DNA of 64,000 bases from Hyphomicrobiales bacterium (GCA_900469475.1 UBXG01000005.1:434001-498000); one strand, 5' to 3'; counted from the stretch's first letter, positions 54,080-63,527 are shown. Numbers and translations are program-made. Notes: a model not told the origin generated them from the sequence alone.

Positions 54080-54553
54080 ATGCTGCTGGAATATTTCCAG
54101 ATGATCGACAGGGTCGAATCTGTCGATCTGTCCAAGGGCCGGTTGAAGGCTCATTCCGTCGTTCCGGCCAAAAGCCCTGTTTTCGAAGGCCATTTCCCGG
54201 GCATGCCGCTGGTTCCCGGCGTTCTCCTTATCGAAACGATGGCGCAGGCTTCGGGCATGCTCGTGCTTGCGGCGACAAAATTTGCCTATATGCCATTCCT
54301 GATGTCGGTCGATGGCGCCAAGATGCGGACCTTCGTGGAGCCCGAAGCCGAACTCGATATCGAAGCCGATCTGGAGCACGAGGGCTCGGGCTTTGCTGTC
54401 ACCAAGGCGCGCATTACCATCGGTGGAAAGAAGGTCTGCGATGCGCAGTTGAAGCTGCGGACCATGCCGTTTAATGAGGTGCCGCTCGGCGATATCGTGC
54501 GCAAGCGGGCAGGCGAGGTCGGACTTCTCGACGCCATCGCCGCCAACGGTTGA
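54080..54553 (+). CDS. fabZXL: 3-hydroxyacyl-ACP dehydratase of the VLCFA lipid A pathway
   Basis: A 157-residue hot-dog-fold FabZ-like protein with the catalytic-region sequence EGHFPGMPLVPGVLLIETMA and later RTFVEPEAELDIEADLEHEG. It would remove water from 3-hydroxyacyl-AcpXL in each elongation cycle. The ATG at 54080 has GGAGG six or so bases upstream. It lies 120 bases after acpXL and 40 bases before the next gene. Confidence 0.9.
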   Translation: MLLEYFQMIDRVESVDLSKGRLKAHSVVPAKSPVFEGHFPGMPLVPGVLLIETMAQASGMLVLAATKFAYMPFLMSVDGAKMRTFVEPEAELDIEADLEHEGSGFAVTKARITIGGKKVCDAQLKLRTMPFNEVPLGDIVRKRAGEVGLLDAIAANG

Positions 54554-54596
54554 TGCTGCCGGCTTGTTCGGCGCCGCATTCGAAGAGGATTGATGA

Positions 54597-55802
54597 ATGA
54601 GCAAGGCTCAGAATGACGTGGTCATAACGGGTATCGGCATCGTTACCTGCCAGGGCGTTGGCAAGGACGCGCATGTTGCCCTGCTGAAGGCGGACAAAGC
54701 GCCGGCGACCATCGTCGAAACCGAGAAGTTCAAGCCCTATCCCGTGCATCCGCTGCCTGAGATCGATTGGTCGCAGCAGATTCCAAAGCGTGGCGATCAG
54801 CGGCAGATGGAAAACTGGCAGCGCATCGGCGTCTTCACCGCCGGTCTGGCGCTCGACGATGCCGGTTTCAAGGACGATCTGGAAGCCTGCGGCACCATGG
54901 ACATGATCGTCGCGGCCGGGGGTGGCGAGCGCGATACCAATGTCGATACGCTGATCGTCAACGAAGGCTTGAAGCGCAACGACCGTGAATTGTTGCTGAA
55001 TGAGAAGCTGACGACCGAATTGCGGCCGACGCTGTTCCTTGCGCAGCTTTCGAACCTGCTCGCCGGCAATATCTCGATCGTGCACAAGGTCACGGGGTCG
55101 TCGCGCACCTTCATGGGTGAAGAGGCCTCCGGTATCTCGGCCGTCGAGACCGCGTTCCACCGCATCAAGTCCGGTGAATCTAGCCATGCTCTCGTTGGCG
55201 GCGCATTTTCCGCCGAGCGCCTCGACATGATCCTGCTGATCGAATCCATCAATGCGCATGCTATCGGTGATTGGCATCCCGTCTGGTCGCGCAAGCCGGA
55301 AGATGGCGGTGGCATGATCATGGGCTCGCTGAGCGCCTTCCTCGTTCTTGAATCGCGTGCGCACGCCGAAGCTCGCGGCGCGCATATCTATGCGACGATC
55401 GATGCGGTCGAGGGCGATCGCGGCCGGCGTGACGAAGGCAAGCTCGAAGCACGGCTGGAGCGCATGCTCGCACCCGCGAAGCAGGCGCCCGGCGATGCGA
55501 CGGTCGTCTTCTCCGGTACGACAGCAATTCCCGATCTCGCCAAGCGCGAAAAAGCCGTGATCGAAGCACAGCTTCCGGAGGCGGCCATCCGTGGCTATTC
55601 CGGCGTTTCCGGGCATGGGCTGGAAGGCCAGTTTCCGCTCGGGCTCGCCTTTGCGGCACTGGCCGTCGCCAATAAAGCCAAGGTGCCGCCCTTCGATGCC
55701 GCGAATGAAAAGCCGATGGCGACGGGCGCACGCAATGCCGTGGTAACAACCGTCGGTCATGCGCGCGGCGAAGGTATCGCCGTACTGTCAGCCGAAGCGT
55801 GA
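54597..55802 (+). CDS. fabF2XL: Beta-ketoacyl-ACP synthase-like protein FabF2XL, lacking the catalytic cysteine
   Basis: A 401-residue condensing-enzyme-fold protein. The region where FabF has its nucleophile (as in TACASG of the next gene) reads TGSSRTFMGEEASG, without cysteine, and the usual catalytic histidine segments NAHGTS and NKSMIGHT are also replaced (FSGTTAIPD, GYSGVSGHGLEG). This is the pattern of a non-catalytic partner, like the chain length factor in type II polyketide synthases. It probably pairs with FabF1XL to set C28 chain length. Confidence 0.85.
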   Translation: MSKAQNDVVITGIGIVTCQGVGKDAHVALLKADKAPATIVETEKFKPYPVHPLPEIDWSQQIPKRGDQRQMENWQRIGVFTAGLALDDAGFKDDLEACGTMDMIVAAGGGERDTNVDTLIVNEGLKRNDRELLLNEKLTTELRPTLFLAQLSNLLAGNISIVHKVTGSSRTFMGEEASGISAVETAFHRIKSGESSHALVGGAFSAERLDMILLIESINAHAIGDWHPVWSRKPEDGGGMIMGSLSAFLVLESRAHAEARGAHIYATIDAVEGDRGRRDEGKLEARLERMLAPAKQAPGDATVVFSGTTAIPDLAKREKAVIEAQLPEAAIRGYSGVSGHGLEGQFPLGLAFAALAVANKAKVPPFDAANEKPMATGARNAVVTTVGHARGEGIAVLSAEA

Positions 55803-55812
55803 GGAACAGGAC

Positions 55813-57093
55813 ATGACCGCTTACAAGGATCATCTCGGACGTCCGATCGTCGCCGTCACCGGCATGGGGATCATCACGTCGCTGGGGCAGGGGCTACAAG
55901 ATAACTGGAATGCTCTTTCTTCGGGCACGTCGGGCATTCACGGCATCACGCGCTTCCCGACGGACGGGCTTTCGACGCGGATCGCCGGCACGGTGGATTT
56001 CATCGATATCCCCGTTCCGAACGCTGTCGAGCGCTCCTATGCTTTTGCCCGTGAAACGACTATCGAAGCTTTGGCCCAGGCGGGGATTTCCGGCGATTTC
56101 GACGCGCCGCTCTTCCTGGCTGCGCCGCCGATCGAACCCGAATGGAGCGCCCGCTTCGAGCTGGCCGACCGTTCTCCTCCGGCAGATCACGAGGGCGATG
56201 CATATGAGCGCTTCCTTGCCGCCATGCGCCAGCGCCCCGATCCCGCCTTCCATGAAGCCGCTCTTTTCGGCGCCATTTCCGAGCGCCTTGCCGACCGTTT
56301 TGGCACGCGCGGCCTGCCGGTAACCCTGTCGACGGCGTGTGCGTCGGGCGTAACGGCCATTCAGCTGGGCATTGAGTCGATCCGTCAGGGTCGCACCACG
56401 CGCGCACTGACGGTTGCGACCGACGGCTCGCTGAGCGCCGAAGCGCTGATCCGCTTCTCGCTGTTGTCGGCGCTGTCGACGCAGAACGATCCGCCGACCA
56501 AGGCATCCAAGCCGTTCAGCAAGGATCGTGACGGCTTCGTCATTGCCGAAGGAGCGGCGACGCTGGTGCTGGAATCTCTGGAGGCGGCTGTTGCACGCGG
56601 CGCGAAGATCCTCGGCATCATGAAGGGCGCCGGCGACAAGGCCGATTCCTTCCATCGTACGCGCTCCTCGCCAGACGGCGGTCCGGCGATCGCGACGATC
56701 CGCGCAGCACTTGCCGACGCCGGCATGGCCGAGACCGATATCGGCTACATCAATGCTCACGGCACTTCGACGCCCGAAAACGACAAGATGGAATATGGAT
56801 CTATGTCCGCCGTCTTCGGCGAACGGCTTCCGACCATTCCCGTTTCGTCGAACAAATCGATGATCGGCCATACTCTGACGGCCGCTGGCGCTGTGGAGGC
56901 CGTGTTCTCGCTGCAGACGATGCTGACCGGCACGTTGCCGCCGACCATCAACTACAACAATCCGGACCCGTCGATCATCCTCGACGTGGTGCCGAACAAG
57001 AAGCGTGAAAAGCAGGTGAATGCTGTCCTTTCGAACTCTTTCGGGTTCGGCGGGCAGAACGCCAGCCTTGTCATGGCGCTTGAACCGGCTTAA
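55813..57093 (+). CDS. fabF1XL: Beta-ketoacyl-ACP synthase FabF1XL
   Basis: A 426-residue condensing enzyme with the nucleophile Cys176 in TLSTACASGV and both catalytic histidines in INAHGTSTPEND and NKSMIGHTLTAAGA. It elongates the very long chain acyl group on AcpXL. AGGA precedes the ATG, ten bases after the fabF2XL stop. An insertion around residues 105-150 differs from typical FabF and may shape the long-chain pocket or the heterodimer interface. Confidence 0.92.
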   Translation: MTAYKDHLGRPIVAVTGMGIITSLGQGLQDNWNALSSGTSGIHGITRFPTDGLSTRIAGTVDFIDIPVPNAVERSYAFARETTIEALAQAGISGDFDAPLFLAAPPIEPEWSARFELADRSPPADHEGDAYERFLAAMRQRPDPAFHEAALFGAISERLADRFGTRGLPVTLSTACASGVTAIQLGIESIRQGRTTRALTVATDGSLSAEALIRFSLLSALSTQNDPPTKASKPFSKDRDGFVIAEGAATLVLESLEAAVARGAKILGIMKGAGDKADSFHRTRSSPDGGPAIATIRAALADAGMAETDIGYINAHGTSTPENDKMEYGSMSAVFGERLPTIPVSSNKSMIGHTLTAAGAVEAVFSLQTMLTGTLPPTINYNNPDPSIILDVVPNKKREKQVNAVLSNSFGFGGQNASLVMALEPA

Positions 57094-57147
57094 GCGGACA
57101 TCTGAAAAACAGGATACAACTGCGCCCGAGGGGCGAGGGACTTTGCC

Positions 57148-58176
57148 ATGCGTGCTTTGCAACTGATCGACGACCGCAAACTTGAGATCACCGATCTGCC
57201 GGAGCCGGAGGCGCCGGGCGCCGGTGAGGTGACGTTGCGCGTCAAGGCCGTCGCCCTCAATCACATTGATGTGTGGGGCTGGCGCGGCATGGCCTTTGCC
57301 AAGCGCAAGATGCCGTTGGTCATAGGTGCGGAGGCTGCCGGCGTGGTCGAGGCGATCGGACCTGGCGTCGCCAATGTGCTGCCTGGTCAGCTCGTGTCGA
57401 TCTACGGCGCGCGCACCTGCGGCCTTTGCCGCCACTGCCGCGAAGGCCGCGACAATCTGTGCGAACATGTCGGCGGCGTGCACGGTTTCCATCTCGATGG
57501 TTTCGCGCAGGAGAAGGTCAATCTTCCGGCTCGCCTGCTTGTTCCGGCGCCTCCCGGCGTCGATGCTATCGGTGCTGCTCTTGCGCCCGTCACCTTTGGT
57601 ACGGTCGAGCACATGCTGTTCGACAATGCCAAGCTGGAGCCCGGTGAAACCATCCTGGTGCATGCCGGCGGCTCGGGCATCGGCACGGCCGCCATCCAGC
57701 TTGCCAAGAAGATCGGCTGCACGGTCATTACCACGGTCGGCTCCGACGACAAGATCGAGAAGGCTAAGGCGCTTGGCGCTGATCACGTCATCAACTACCG
57801 CACCGACCGCTTCGAGGGCGTCGTGCGCAAGCTGACGAAGAAGAAGGGCGTCGACGTGGTTTTCGAGCATGTCGGCAAGGATACCTGGGCTGGCTCCATG
57901 CTCTGCATGAAGCGCGGCGGTCGTCTCGTCACCTGCGGTTCGACATCGGGCGTTTCGACCGAAATGAACCTGATGATGCTGTTCCAGCAGCAGCTGAAGC
58001 TTCTCGGATCTTTCGGCTGCCGCATGGAGAACATGGCCAACGCGATGCAGAAGATGGCGCGGGGCCTCGTTCACCCAGTGATCGATACCGAAGTCAGCTT
58101 CAATGACATCGACCGAGCGCTGGAGCGGATGGAATCGCGCCAGATCTTCGGCAAGATCATCCTGAAGATGGACTGA
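57148..58176 (+). CDS. adhXL: Zinc-binding alcohol dehydrogenase-like protein of VLCFA cluster
   Basis: A 342-residue medium-chain dehydrogenase. The structural zinc cysteines are in ARTCGLCRHCREGRDNLCEH and the nucleotide-binding GGSGIGTAAIQLAKKIGC is near residue 172. In this cluster it is thought to act as an enoyl or ketoacyl reductase for the C28 chain, although that activity is by analogy. It lies five bases before lpxXL, consistent with one operon. Confidence 0.87.
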   Translation: MRALQLIDDRKLEITDLPEPEAPGAGEVTLRVKAVALNHIDVWGWRGMAFAKRKMPLVIGAEAAGVVEAIGPGVANVLPGQLVSIYGARTCGLCRHCREGRDNLCEHVGGVHGFHLDGFAQEKVNLPARLLVPAPPGVDAIGAALAPVTFGTVEHMLFDNAKLEPGETILVHAGGSGIGTAAIQLAKKIGCTVITTVGSDDKIEKAKALGADHVINYRTDRFEGVVRKLTKKKGVDVVFEHVGKDTWAGSMLCMKRGGRLVTCGSTSGVSTEMNLMMLFQQQLKLLGSFGCRMENMANAMQKMARGLVHPVIDTEVSFNDIDRALERMESRQIFGKIILKMD

Positions 58177-58181
58177 GCCGC

Positions 58182-59114
58182 GTGAAGCTTTTCATCACCC
58201 GGATTGTCCTTGCGCTCAGAAATTTCCAGCAGTGGCTGGTGGCGCAGGTCATCTTCGGCTTCCTGAATTTCCTGAAACTGTTTCCGGCGGATGCGGGTAT
58301 CAACTTTGCCGATCGCCTGACCCGCAAGATCGGTCCGCGTATGCGCCGGCATCAGCTGATGCTGACCAATCTGCGCAATGCCTTTCCGGAAAAGACCGAG
58401 GCGGAGATTGAAGAGATCGCACGTGCGAGCTGGGGCAATATGGGGCGCCTGGCAGCGGAATACGTCTTTCTCGACCGGCTTTTCGACTTCGATCCTTTTA
58501 GCGACAAGCCTGGCCGCATCGAAGTTTCCGGCATTCCGATCTTTCTCGATCTCCGGGACAATCCGCGCCCGTTCATCGTCTTTACCGGGCATACCGGCAA
58601 TTTCGAGCTGTTGCCGGTCGCCGGCGCCGCCTTTGGTCTGAAGGTGACTGTGCTCTTTCGCCCGCCGAACAACCCCTATGTCGCTCAGAAGGTTTTCGAC
58701 TTTCGTGCCAAGCGTATGGGCAATCTCGTGCCATCACACGCTGGCTCGTCGTTCGCGCTTGCCAGAGAGCTCGAGGCCGGTCGTGGCGTCGGCGTGCTGG
58801 TCGACCAGAAATTCCGTAAGGGTTTGAAGACGTTGTTCTTCGGTCGCGACGTAAAGACCAACCCGCTGCTGCCCAAGCTCGTGCGCCAGTTCAATTGCGA
58901 AGTCTATCCGGCCCGTTGCATCCGCCTGCCTGACAATCGCTACCGGCTGGAGATCGAACCGAAGCTTGAGATGCCGCGCAATGAAGCCGGCGCTCTCGAT
59001 TTGACCGCAACGGCACAGCTGCTGAACGACAAGGTAGAGAGCTGGGTACGAGAAAACCCGGAGCAATGGCTCTGGTATCATGATCGCTGGAATATCAAGA
59101 AGAGCGTCTTCTAG
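58182..59114 (+). CDS. lpxXL: Very-long-chain acyltransferase LpxXL
   Basis: A 310-residue inner-membrane acyltransferase of the LpxL/LpxM (HtrB) family that transfers 27-hydroxyoctacosanoate from AcpXL to lipid A. The catalytic HX4E motif is His137 to Glu142 in FTGHTGNFELLPV. An N-terminal hydrophobic segment anchors it. The start is a GTG five bases after the dehydrogenase stop. It is the last gene of the cluster. Confidence 0.92.
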   Translation: MKLFITRIVLALRNFQQWLVAQVIFGFLNFLKLFPADAGINFADRLTRKIGPRMRRHQLMLTNLRNAFPEKTEAEIEEIARASWGNMGRLAAEYVFLDRLFDFDPFSDKPGRIEVSGIPIFLDLRDNPRPFIVFTGHTGNFELLPVAGAAFGLKVTVLFRPPNNPYVAQKVFDFRAKRMGNLVPSHAGSSFALARELEAGRGVGVLVDQKFRKGLKTLFFGRDVKTNPLLPKLVRQFNCEVYPARCIRLPDNRYRLEIEPKLEMPRNEAGALDLTATAQLLNDKVESWVRENPEQWLWYHDRWNIKKSVF

Positions 59115-59375
59115 GTTCGTTTCCCCCCTAGGTTGGCCGCAGCTCCATGTGCGTGCCCGCATCCAGTCATTGTGCTTATAAGCCTTGTTTTTCATAAAGT
59201 TCTCCTTTGGCGAGAACTTCTGCTCATCCCGATTGAAAGTGGGGATAAGTCATGTTAATTCACAGTATAGAAAGTTTGGTGAGAATGCGGACACCAAGCT
59301 GAATATCCTTGGGCATGGCAGCGCCGGGAATCGAGGCCCCTGCGTCCTGTTGTGGTCAGGGACAGGAGGGCAATT

Positions 59376-60098
59376 TTGCTGGCACTCTTTCATGCCTTCT
59401 CCATGAAATGTAGTCAGATTCAGCGTGCGATAAAACTTGGCGACGACGAGCTTGTGGCATCGCTCGATCGTGAATTGGAGCCCCTTATCGCAGCTATCCT
59501 GGCCTATAAGGCCGTGAGTCTGCTTGAAATTTACATGCAGCTCCAGTTCATGAACAATCTCATCCGCGAAGAAGCGGATGACCGCTCACGGGTCCTGCGC
59601 AATTCTGCGTCGCTTTCGGCACTGATCGATCGTTATTTCGGCGGTGCGAGCGAAGCAGCAGGCGAAGTTTTCCGAGTCTTTTCGAGCGAGAAAATCGACC
59701 GGGACGATACGCTCGGCTTTGAGGAAGGCAGCGTTCTGAATGATGTCATTCTGGACAGCCTGCCCAATCGTGTCGCGGTCGTCACACGAGATTATCGCTA
59801 TCTTTACAGCAACGCCGCCAATTCGGAATTTCTGAAATCGAAGTCGATGGAGCTTGTGGGGCGTCACATCTCGGAATTCATCGGCTCGGAAGATTTCGAA
59901 ATCAGTCTGAAGGCGAAGCTCGATGCCTGCTTTGCCGGGGAAAAGGTGGAGTGTCTTTATCCCTCCTATCGGCAGATTGAACCCGGCAAGATGTTTCGCT
60001 GCACCATCACCCCGTTGCGTGCCAAAGAAGAAGTGATCGGCGCATTGCTGGTCATGCATGAGATCATCGCCGTTCCCGCGGGCATGTTGGTGGCCTGA
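59376..60098 (+). CDS. PAS-domain protein
   Basis: A 240-residue protein. Residues 105-235 form a PAS domain (VLNDVILDSLPNRVAVVTRD, then YLYSNAANSEFL and VGRHISEFIG), while the first 100 residues are helical. There is no kinase, cyclase or DNA-binding domain, so it may be a sensory adaptor. The TTG at 59376 is preferred because AGGAGG lies six bases upstream; an ATG nine codons later (59403) has none. It stands between lpxXL and the zinc genes without clear operon links. Confidence 0.75.
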   Translation: MLALFHAFSMKCSQIQRAIKLGDDELVASLDRELEPLIAAILAYKAVSLLEIYMQLQFMNNLIREEADDRSRVLRNSASLSALIDRYFGGASEAAGEVFRVFSSEKIDRDDTLGFEEGSVLNDVILDSLPNRVAVVTRDYRYLYSNAANSEFLKSKSMELVGRHISEFIGSEDFEISLKAKLDACFAGEKVECLYPSYRQIEPGKMFRCTITPLRAKEEVIGALLVMHEIIAVPAGMLVA

Positions 60099-60107
60099 AC
60101 CTGCCGT

Positions 60108-60290
60108 TCAGGCACCAAACAGCAATTTTCCAATCACGTCCGTGATCAGGCGATGCTCTTCTTCGCCTGATTTTATGCAGGCCTGATCCGTTTCGTTCGT
60201 ACCGGAGCTCGATCTATCATCGGTCTGCTCGTCATCGGTGCTGCATTCGAAACAATGGCATTGGAATCTGATTGGTTTCGTCTTCTTCAT
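60108..60290 (-). CDS. 60-residue cysteine-rich protein coupled to zinc GTPase
   Basis: The ATG overlaps the stop of the COG0523 GTPase within ATGA, indicating translational coupling. The 60 residues begin [20 protein letters not shown], giving a CxCxxC motif at residues 11-16 plus another cysteine near residue 37, with an acidic middle and a helical end ([15 protein letters not shown]). It looks like a small metal-binding protein. A longer upstream version of the frame inside the GTPase is not supported. No family is recognised. Confidence 0.6.
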   Translation of the reverse strand: MKKTKPIRFQCHCFECSTDDEQTDDRSSSGTNETDQACIKSGEEEHRLITDVIGKLLFGA

Positions 60291-61492
60291 GCTGCGGTCA
60301 TGTTCCAACTGGCAAAGGGATCGGGCAGGTTCCGCCAGCGTTCGGGCGTGAAGCCGTCCGCCTCAATCAGGCAGGCGTTCAGTTCAGCCGTGAGATGCTT
60401 TTCGTTCATCGGATCGGCACCGATGAACACCAGCTCTTGACGGCGATCTCCCCATATCGGATCGAGATAGGGCTCCAGCGCTTGCTTGAAGCTCGGATCA
60501 TGCGGCCACTGGTCTTGCGGCACGGCTGCCCACCAAAGGCCCATCTTGCTCGTCCGGACGAGCGCGCCAGCCTGGCTCATCTCGCCGACATAATAGGGCC
60601 TGGTCGCGAGCCAGAAGAAGCCCTTGGCGCGAATAACACCCGGCCATGACCGATTGAGAAAGGCCTGGAATTTAAGAGGATCGAACGGTTTCTTTGCGCG
60701 ATAGACGAAGGAACGGATGCCATATTCCTCCGTTTCCGGAACGTGATCTTTGAAGCCGTGCAGCTCCTTGTACCACAGCGGATGGGTTTCGGCGCGATCG
60801 ATGTCGAAGCGTCCGGTACCCAGAACCTCCGATGGTTCCACCACACCGAAATCGGCTTCGATCAGACGTGCATCGGGATTGAGGCCGACGATGATCTTGC
60901 GGGCGGCGTCGCGTTGCTCTGCCGTCGCCGCGCCGACCTTGTTGAGAACGACAACATCGGCAAATTCGATCTGCTCGACCAGAAGGTCGACGATGGTCCG
61001 GTTGTCGCCGTCGCCGGCGGTCTCGCCACGATCGGCAAGAAAATCCGTCGATCCATAGTTGGCGAGAAGATTGGCAGTGTCGACGACGGTCACCATCGTA
61101 TCGAGCCTGGCAACGTCGGAAAGACTGCGGCCGTCTTCGTCGCGGAACTCGAAGGTGGTGGCGACGGGCAGCGGTTCGGCAATGCCTGTGGATTCGATCA
61201 GCAGATAATCGAAGTGCCCCTGTTCGGCGAGTTGACGGACCTCCTTCAGAAGATCGTCGCGCAGCGTGCAACAGATGCAGCCATTGGTCATTTCGACGAG
61301 TTGCTCTTCCGTCCGGGAAAGATTTGCGCCGCCATCGCGCACCAGTGCCGCATCGATATTGACCTCGCTCATGTCGTTGACGATCACGGCGACGCGCAGG
61401 CCCTCGCGATTGTTGAGGATATGGTTGAGCAGCGTCGTCTTGCCGGCGCCGAGAAAACCGGAGAGTACGGTGACTGGGAGCTTCTTGTTCAT
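60287..61492 (-). CDS. COG0523 G3E GTPase, zinc-regulon type
   Basis: A 401-residue metallochaperone-type GTPase. It has GFLGAGKTT near residues 11-19, the metal-binding GCICC motif and the NKVG guanine motif, with the CobW C-terminal domain ([20 protein letters not shown]). Zinc-limitation members (ZigA/ZagA type) deliver zinc to apo-enzymes. AAGGAAG precedes the ATG at 61492, and a GTAATG-type palindrome 13 bases upstream of it points to Zur control. Its stop overlaps a small Cys-rich gene. It is a paralogue of CobW at 38667-39716 but the operator and neighbours favour zinc. Confidence 0.88.
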   Translation of the reverse strand: MNKKLPVTVLSGFLGAGKTTLLNHILNNREGLRVAVIVNDMSEVNIDAALVRDGGANLSRTEEQLVEMTNGCICCTLRDDLLKEVRQLAEQGHFDYLLIESTGIAEPLPVATTFEFRDEDGRSLSDVARLDTMVTVVDTANLLANYGSTDFLADRGETAGDGDNRTIVDLLVEQIEFADVVVLNKVGAATAEQRDAARKIIVGLNPDARLIEADFGVVEPSEVLGTGRFDIDRAETHPLWYKELHGFKDHVPETEEYGIRSFVYRAKKPFDPLKFQAFLNRSWPGVIRAKGFFWLATRPYYVGEMSQAGALVRTSKMGLWWAAVPQDQWPHDPSFKQALEPYLDPIWGDRRQELVFIGADPMNEKHLTAELNACLIEADGFTPERWRNLPDPFASWNMTAA

Positions 61493-61504
61493 GACAACTT
61501 CCTT

Positions 61505-61522
61505 GTAATGTAATATCATTAC
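61505..61522. promoter_or_regulatory. Zur box upstream of COG0523 GTPase
   Basis: GTAATG and CATTAC arms flank a TAATAT centre, giving an 18-base dyad that matches the GTAATGTnATnnCATTAC consensus of alphaproteobacterial Zur sites. It lies 13 bases before the GTPase start codon, so Zur binding would block expression when zinc is sufficient. Confidence 0.8.
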
Positions 61523-61573
61523 ATATGTTGTGGTGAAAAAAGCGAGCAGCATGCCCGCTTCCTTCGGCGATGT

Positions 61574-62548
61574 TCAGCCTTGCGCTGAAAGACAGGCTTT
61601 GAGGGAGCTCGCGATGCCGCGCATCAGGTCGAAATAGAGATCCGGCCCCTGCGGCAGCGTCGCAGCTTCCGGATCGAGGGTTCCCGATTTTGCGGAGGTG
61701 CCTTCGAGCACCACGTTGACCAGCTTCGGTTCGAATTGCGGCTCGGCGAAGACGCAGGTCGCGCCGAGGTCGGCGACCTTGCTGTGGATCTCGGCGACGC
61801 GCTGCGCCCCCGGAATGGTTTCCGGGCTGACCGTGATGGAACCTGACACGCGCACGCCATAACGGTGCTCGAAATACTGGTAGGCATCGTGAAAGACGAT
61901 GAAGGGCTTGTCCTTTACCGGGGCGAGCGTCGAGGCGATTTCCGTATCGAGCGCGTCGAGCTTGTCGTTCAGAGCTTTCTGGTTCGCTTGATAGGTGAGG
62001 GCGTTGGCGGGGTCCGCCGCGACCAGGGAAGTGGTGATCTCGGAGACCAGCGCCTTGGCATTGTGCGGATCGAGCCAGAGGTGAGTATCGAACTCGCCAT
62101 GATCATGGTTGTGTCCATGGGCGTGATCGTCGCTGGCCTCATGCTCGTCGCCATCGTCATGCGGTTCGAAGGCGCCGCCTTCGCGGAACTTGAGTTTGGT
62201 AATGCCGGGCGCATCGTCAAGCTCGACGATGGTGGCATTGGAACCGAGTGCGGCAAGCGGTTTTTGCAGGAAGGCTTCCATGCCCGGCCCAACCCAGAAG
62301 ACCACTTTCGCCTCCTGAAGGCTGCGCGCATTCGAGGGCTTCAGCGCGTAGGTATGCGGCGAAGCAGCACCATCGACGATCAGATCCGGGGTGCCCACGC
62401 CTTGCATGATGGCGGCGACTAACGAGTGGATCGGCTTGATGGAAACGACGACTTTCGGCGCATCGGCTGCGGTTGCGGTCGTACTGACGAGCAGGCCGGA
62501 AAGGAGAAGTGAGGCCGCCACGGGAAGAAGAGTTTTTGCTGCGTTCAT
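61574..62548 (-). CDS. znuA: Zinc ABC transporter substrate-binding protein
   Basis: A 324-residue cluster-9 periplasmic binding protein. The signal peptide ends near TTATA. Zinc ligands are expected from SIKPIHSLVAAIM, TYALKPSNARSLQEA, DTHLWLDPHNAK and the later FHDAYQYFEHRYG. A histidine/aspartate-rich loop (residues about 128-150) is the zinc-gathering insertion of ZnuA. It is divergent from znuC with two Zur-like sites between. Confidence 0.93.
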   Translation of the reverse strand: MNAAKTLLPVAASLLLSGLLVSTTATAADAPKVVVSIKPIHSLVAAIMQGVGTPDLIVDGAASPHTYALKPSNARSLQEAKVVFWVGPGMEAFLQKPLAALGSNATIVELDDAPGITKLKFREGGAFEPHDDGDEHEASDDHAHGHNHDHGEFDTHLWLDPHNAKALVSEITTSLVAADPANALTYQANQKALNDKLDALDTEIASTLAPVKDKPFIVFHDAYQYFEHRYGVRVSGSITVSPETIPGAQRVAEIHSKVADLGATCVFAEPQFEPKLVNVVLEGTSAKSGTLDPEAATLPQGPDLYFDLMRGIASSLKACLSAQG

Positions 62549-62573
62549 GCCAGAAATGCCCTTGAATGGGTCT

Positions 62574-62590
62574 GTTATGTTATTACATCA
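62574..62590. promoter_or_regulatory. Zur-like box 1, znuA/znuC intergenic region
   Basis: GTTATGTTATTACATCA is close to the Zur consensus and to the box at 61505-61522. It lies 26 bases upstream of the znuA start, suited to repress znuA. Confidence 0.65.
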
Positions 62591-62594
62591 ATTG

Positions 62595-62609
62595 CGTTAT
62601 GCTATAACG
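62595..62609. promoter_or_regulatory. Zur-like box 2, znuA/znuC intergenic region
   Basis: CGTTAT and ATAACG are perfect arms around GCT. The site lies 40 bases upstream of the znuC start, suited to repress znuCB. Confidence 0.65.
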
Positions 62610-62648
62610 TGTGCGATAGCATGGCGCAATAGTGCAATTGGAAATTTC

Positions 62649-63527
62649 ATGCTTTCCTCCATCGACAGCAAGAGCCGTCCGCTCGTGTCGCTCCATGATG
62701 TCGGCGTCCGACGCGGCGGCCGCTGGCTGGTGCGTGGGGTCGATTTCTCCGTGAGCCGGGGCGAGATCGTTACCCTGATCGGCCCTAACGGTTCCGGCAA
62801 GTCGACCAGCGCCAAGACGGCAATCGGCGTCTTGAAGCCGGACGAAGGGCGCGTGGAGCGCATTGCCAATCTGAAGGTCGGCTATGTCCCGCAGAAGCTT
62901 GCGATCGATTGGACCTTGCCGCTCAGCGTGCAGCGGTTGATGACACTGACGGGACCTTTGCCGGAGCGTGAGCTGATCGCGGCGCTGGAAGCCGTCGGCA
63001 TCGCGCATCTTGCCAAGGCCGAGGTGCAGCATCTTTCCGGCGGCGAATTCCAGCGGGCGCTGTTGGCGCGCGCCATCGCCCGCAAGCCCGACCTGCTTGT
63101 GCTGGACGAGCCCGTGCAGGGCGTGGATTTCAACGGCGAGATCGCGCTTTACGATCTCATCAAGTCCATCCGCAATTCACAAGGCTGCGGTATCCTGCTG
63201 ATTTCACATGATTTGCATGTCGTCATGGCGGCCACGGATACCGTGGTTTGTCTGAACGGCCATGTCTGCTGCCGCGGCACGCCGCAGACCGTCAGCCAGA
63301 GCCCGGAATATGTAAAGCTGTTCGGTACGCGGGCGGCACAATCCCTGGCGATCTACAGTCATCATCACGACCACACGCATCTACCGGATGGTCGCGTGCA
63401 ACATGCTGACGGCTCGATAACAGATCATTGCCATGCCGACGACGGCCACCACCATCATGAACATGACGATCATGGTCATGATCACAATCACAATCATGAC
63501 CACAGCAAGGGAGAACGCCATGTTTGA
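62649..63527 (+). CDS. znuC: Zinc ABC transporter ATP-binding protein
   Basis: A 292-residue ABC ATPase. Walker A is GPNGSGKST, the signature LSGGEFQRALLARAI and Walker B LLVLDEPVQGVD. The last 45 residues are strikingly histidine-rich (for example HCHADDGHHHHEHDDHGHDH), typical of rhizobial ZnuC and likely to bind zinc. The ATG at 62649 gives normal family length; longer versions run into the promoter region. It overlaps znuB by eight bases. Confidence 0.93.
   Translation: MLSSIDSKSRPLVSLHDVGVRRGGRWLVRGVDFSVSRGEIVTLIGPNGSGKSTSAKTAIGVLKPDEGRVERIANLKVGYVPQKLAIDWTLPLSVQRLMTLTGPLPERELIAALEAVGIAHLAKAEVQHLSGGEFQRALLARAIARKPDLLVLDEPVQGVDFNGEIALYDLIKSIRNSQGCGILLISHDLHVVMAATDTVVCLNGHVCCRGTPQTVSQSPEYVKLFGTRAAQSLAIYSHHHDHTHLPDGRVQHADGSITDHCHADDGHHHHEHDDHGHDHNHNHDHSKGERHV

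Noticed and set aside
55894..58074. 726-codon open frame on the minus strand over fabF1XL and adhXL
   Set aside because: Sequence is rich in Arg, His and Gln with no domain; the plus-strand genes are clear members of well-known families.
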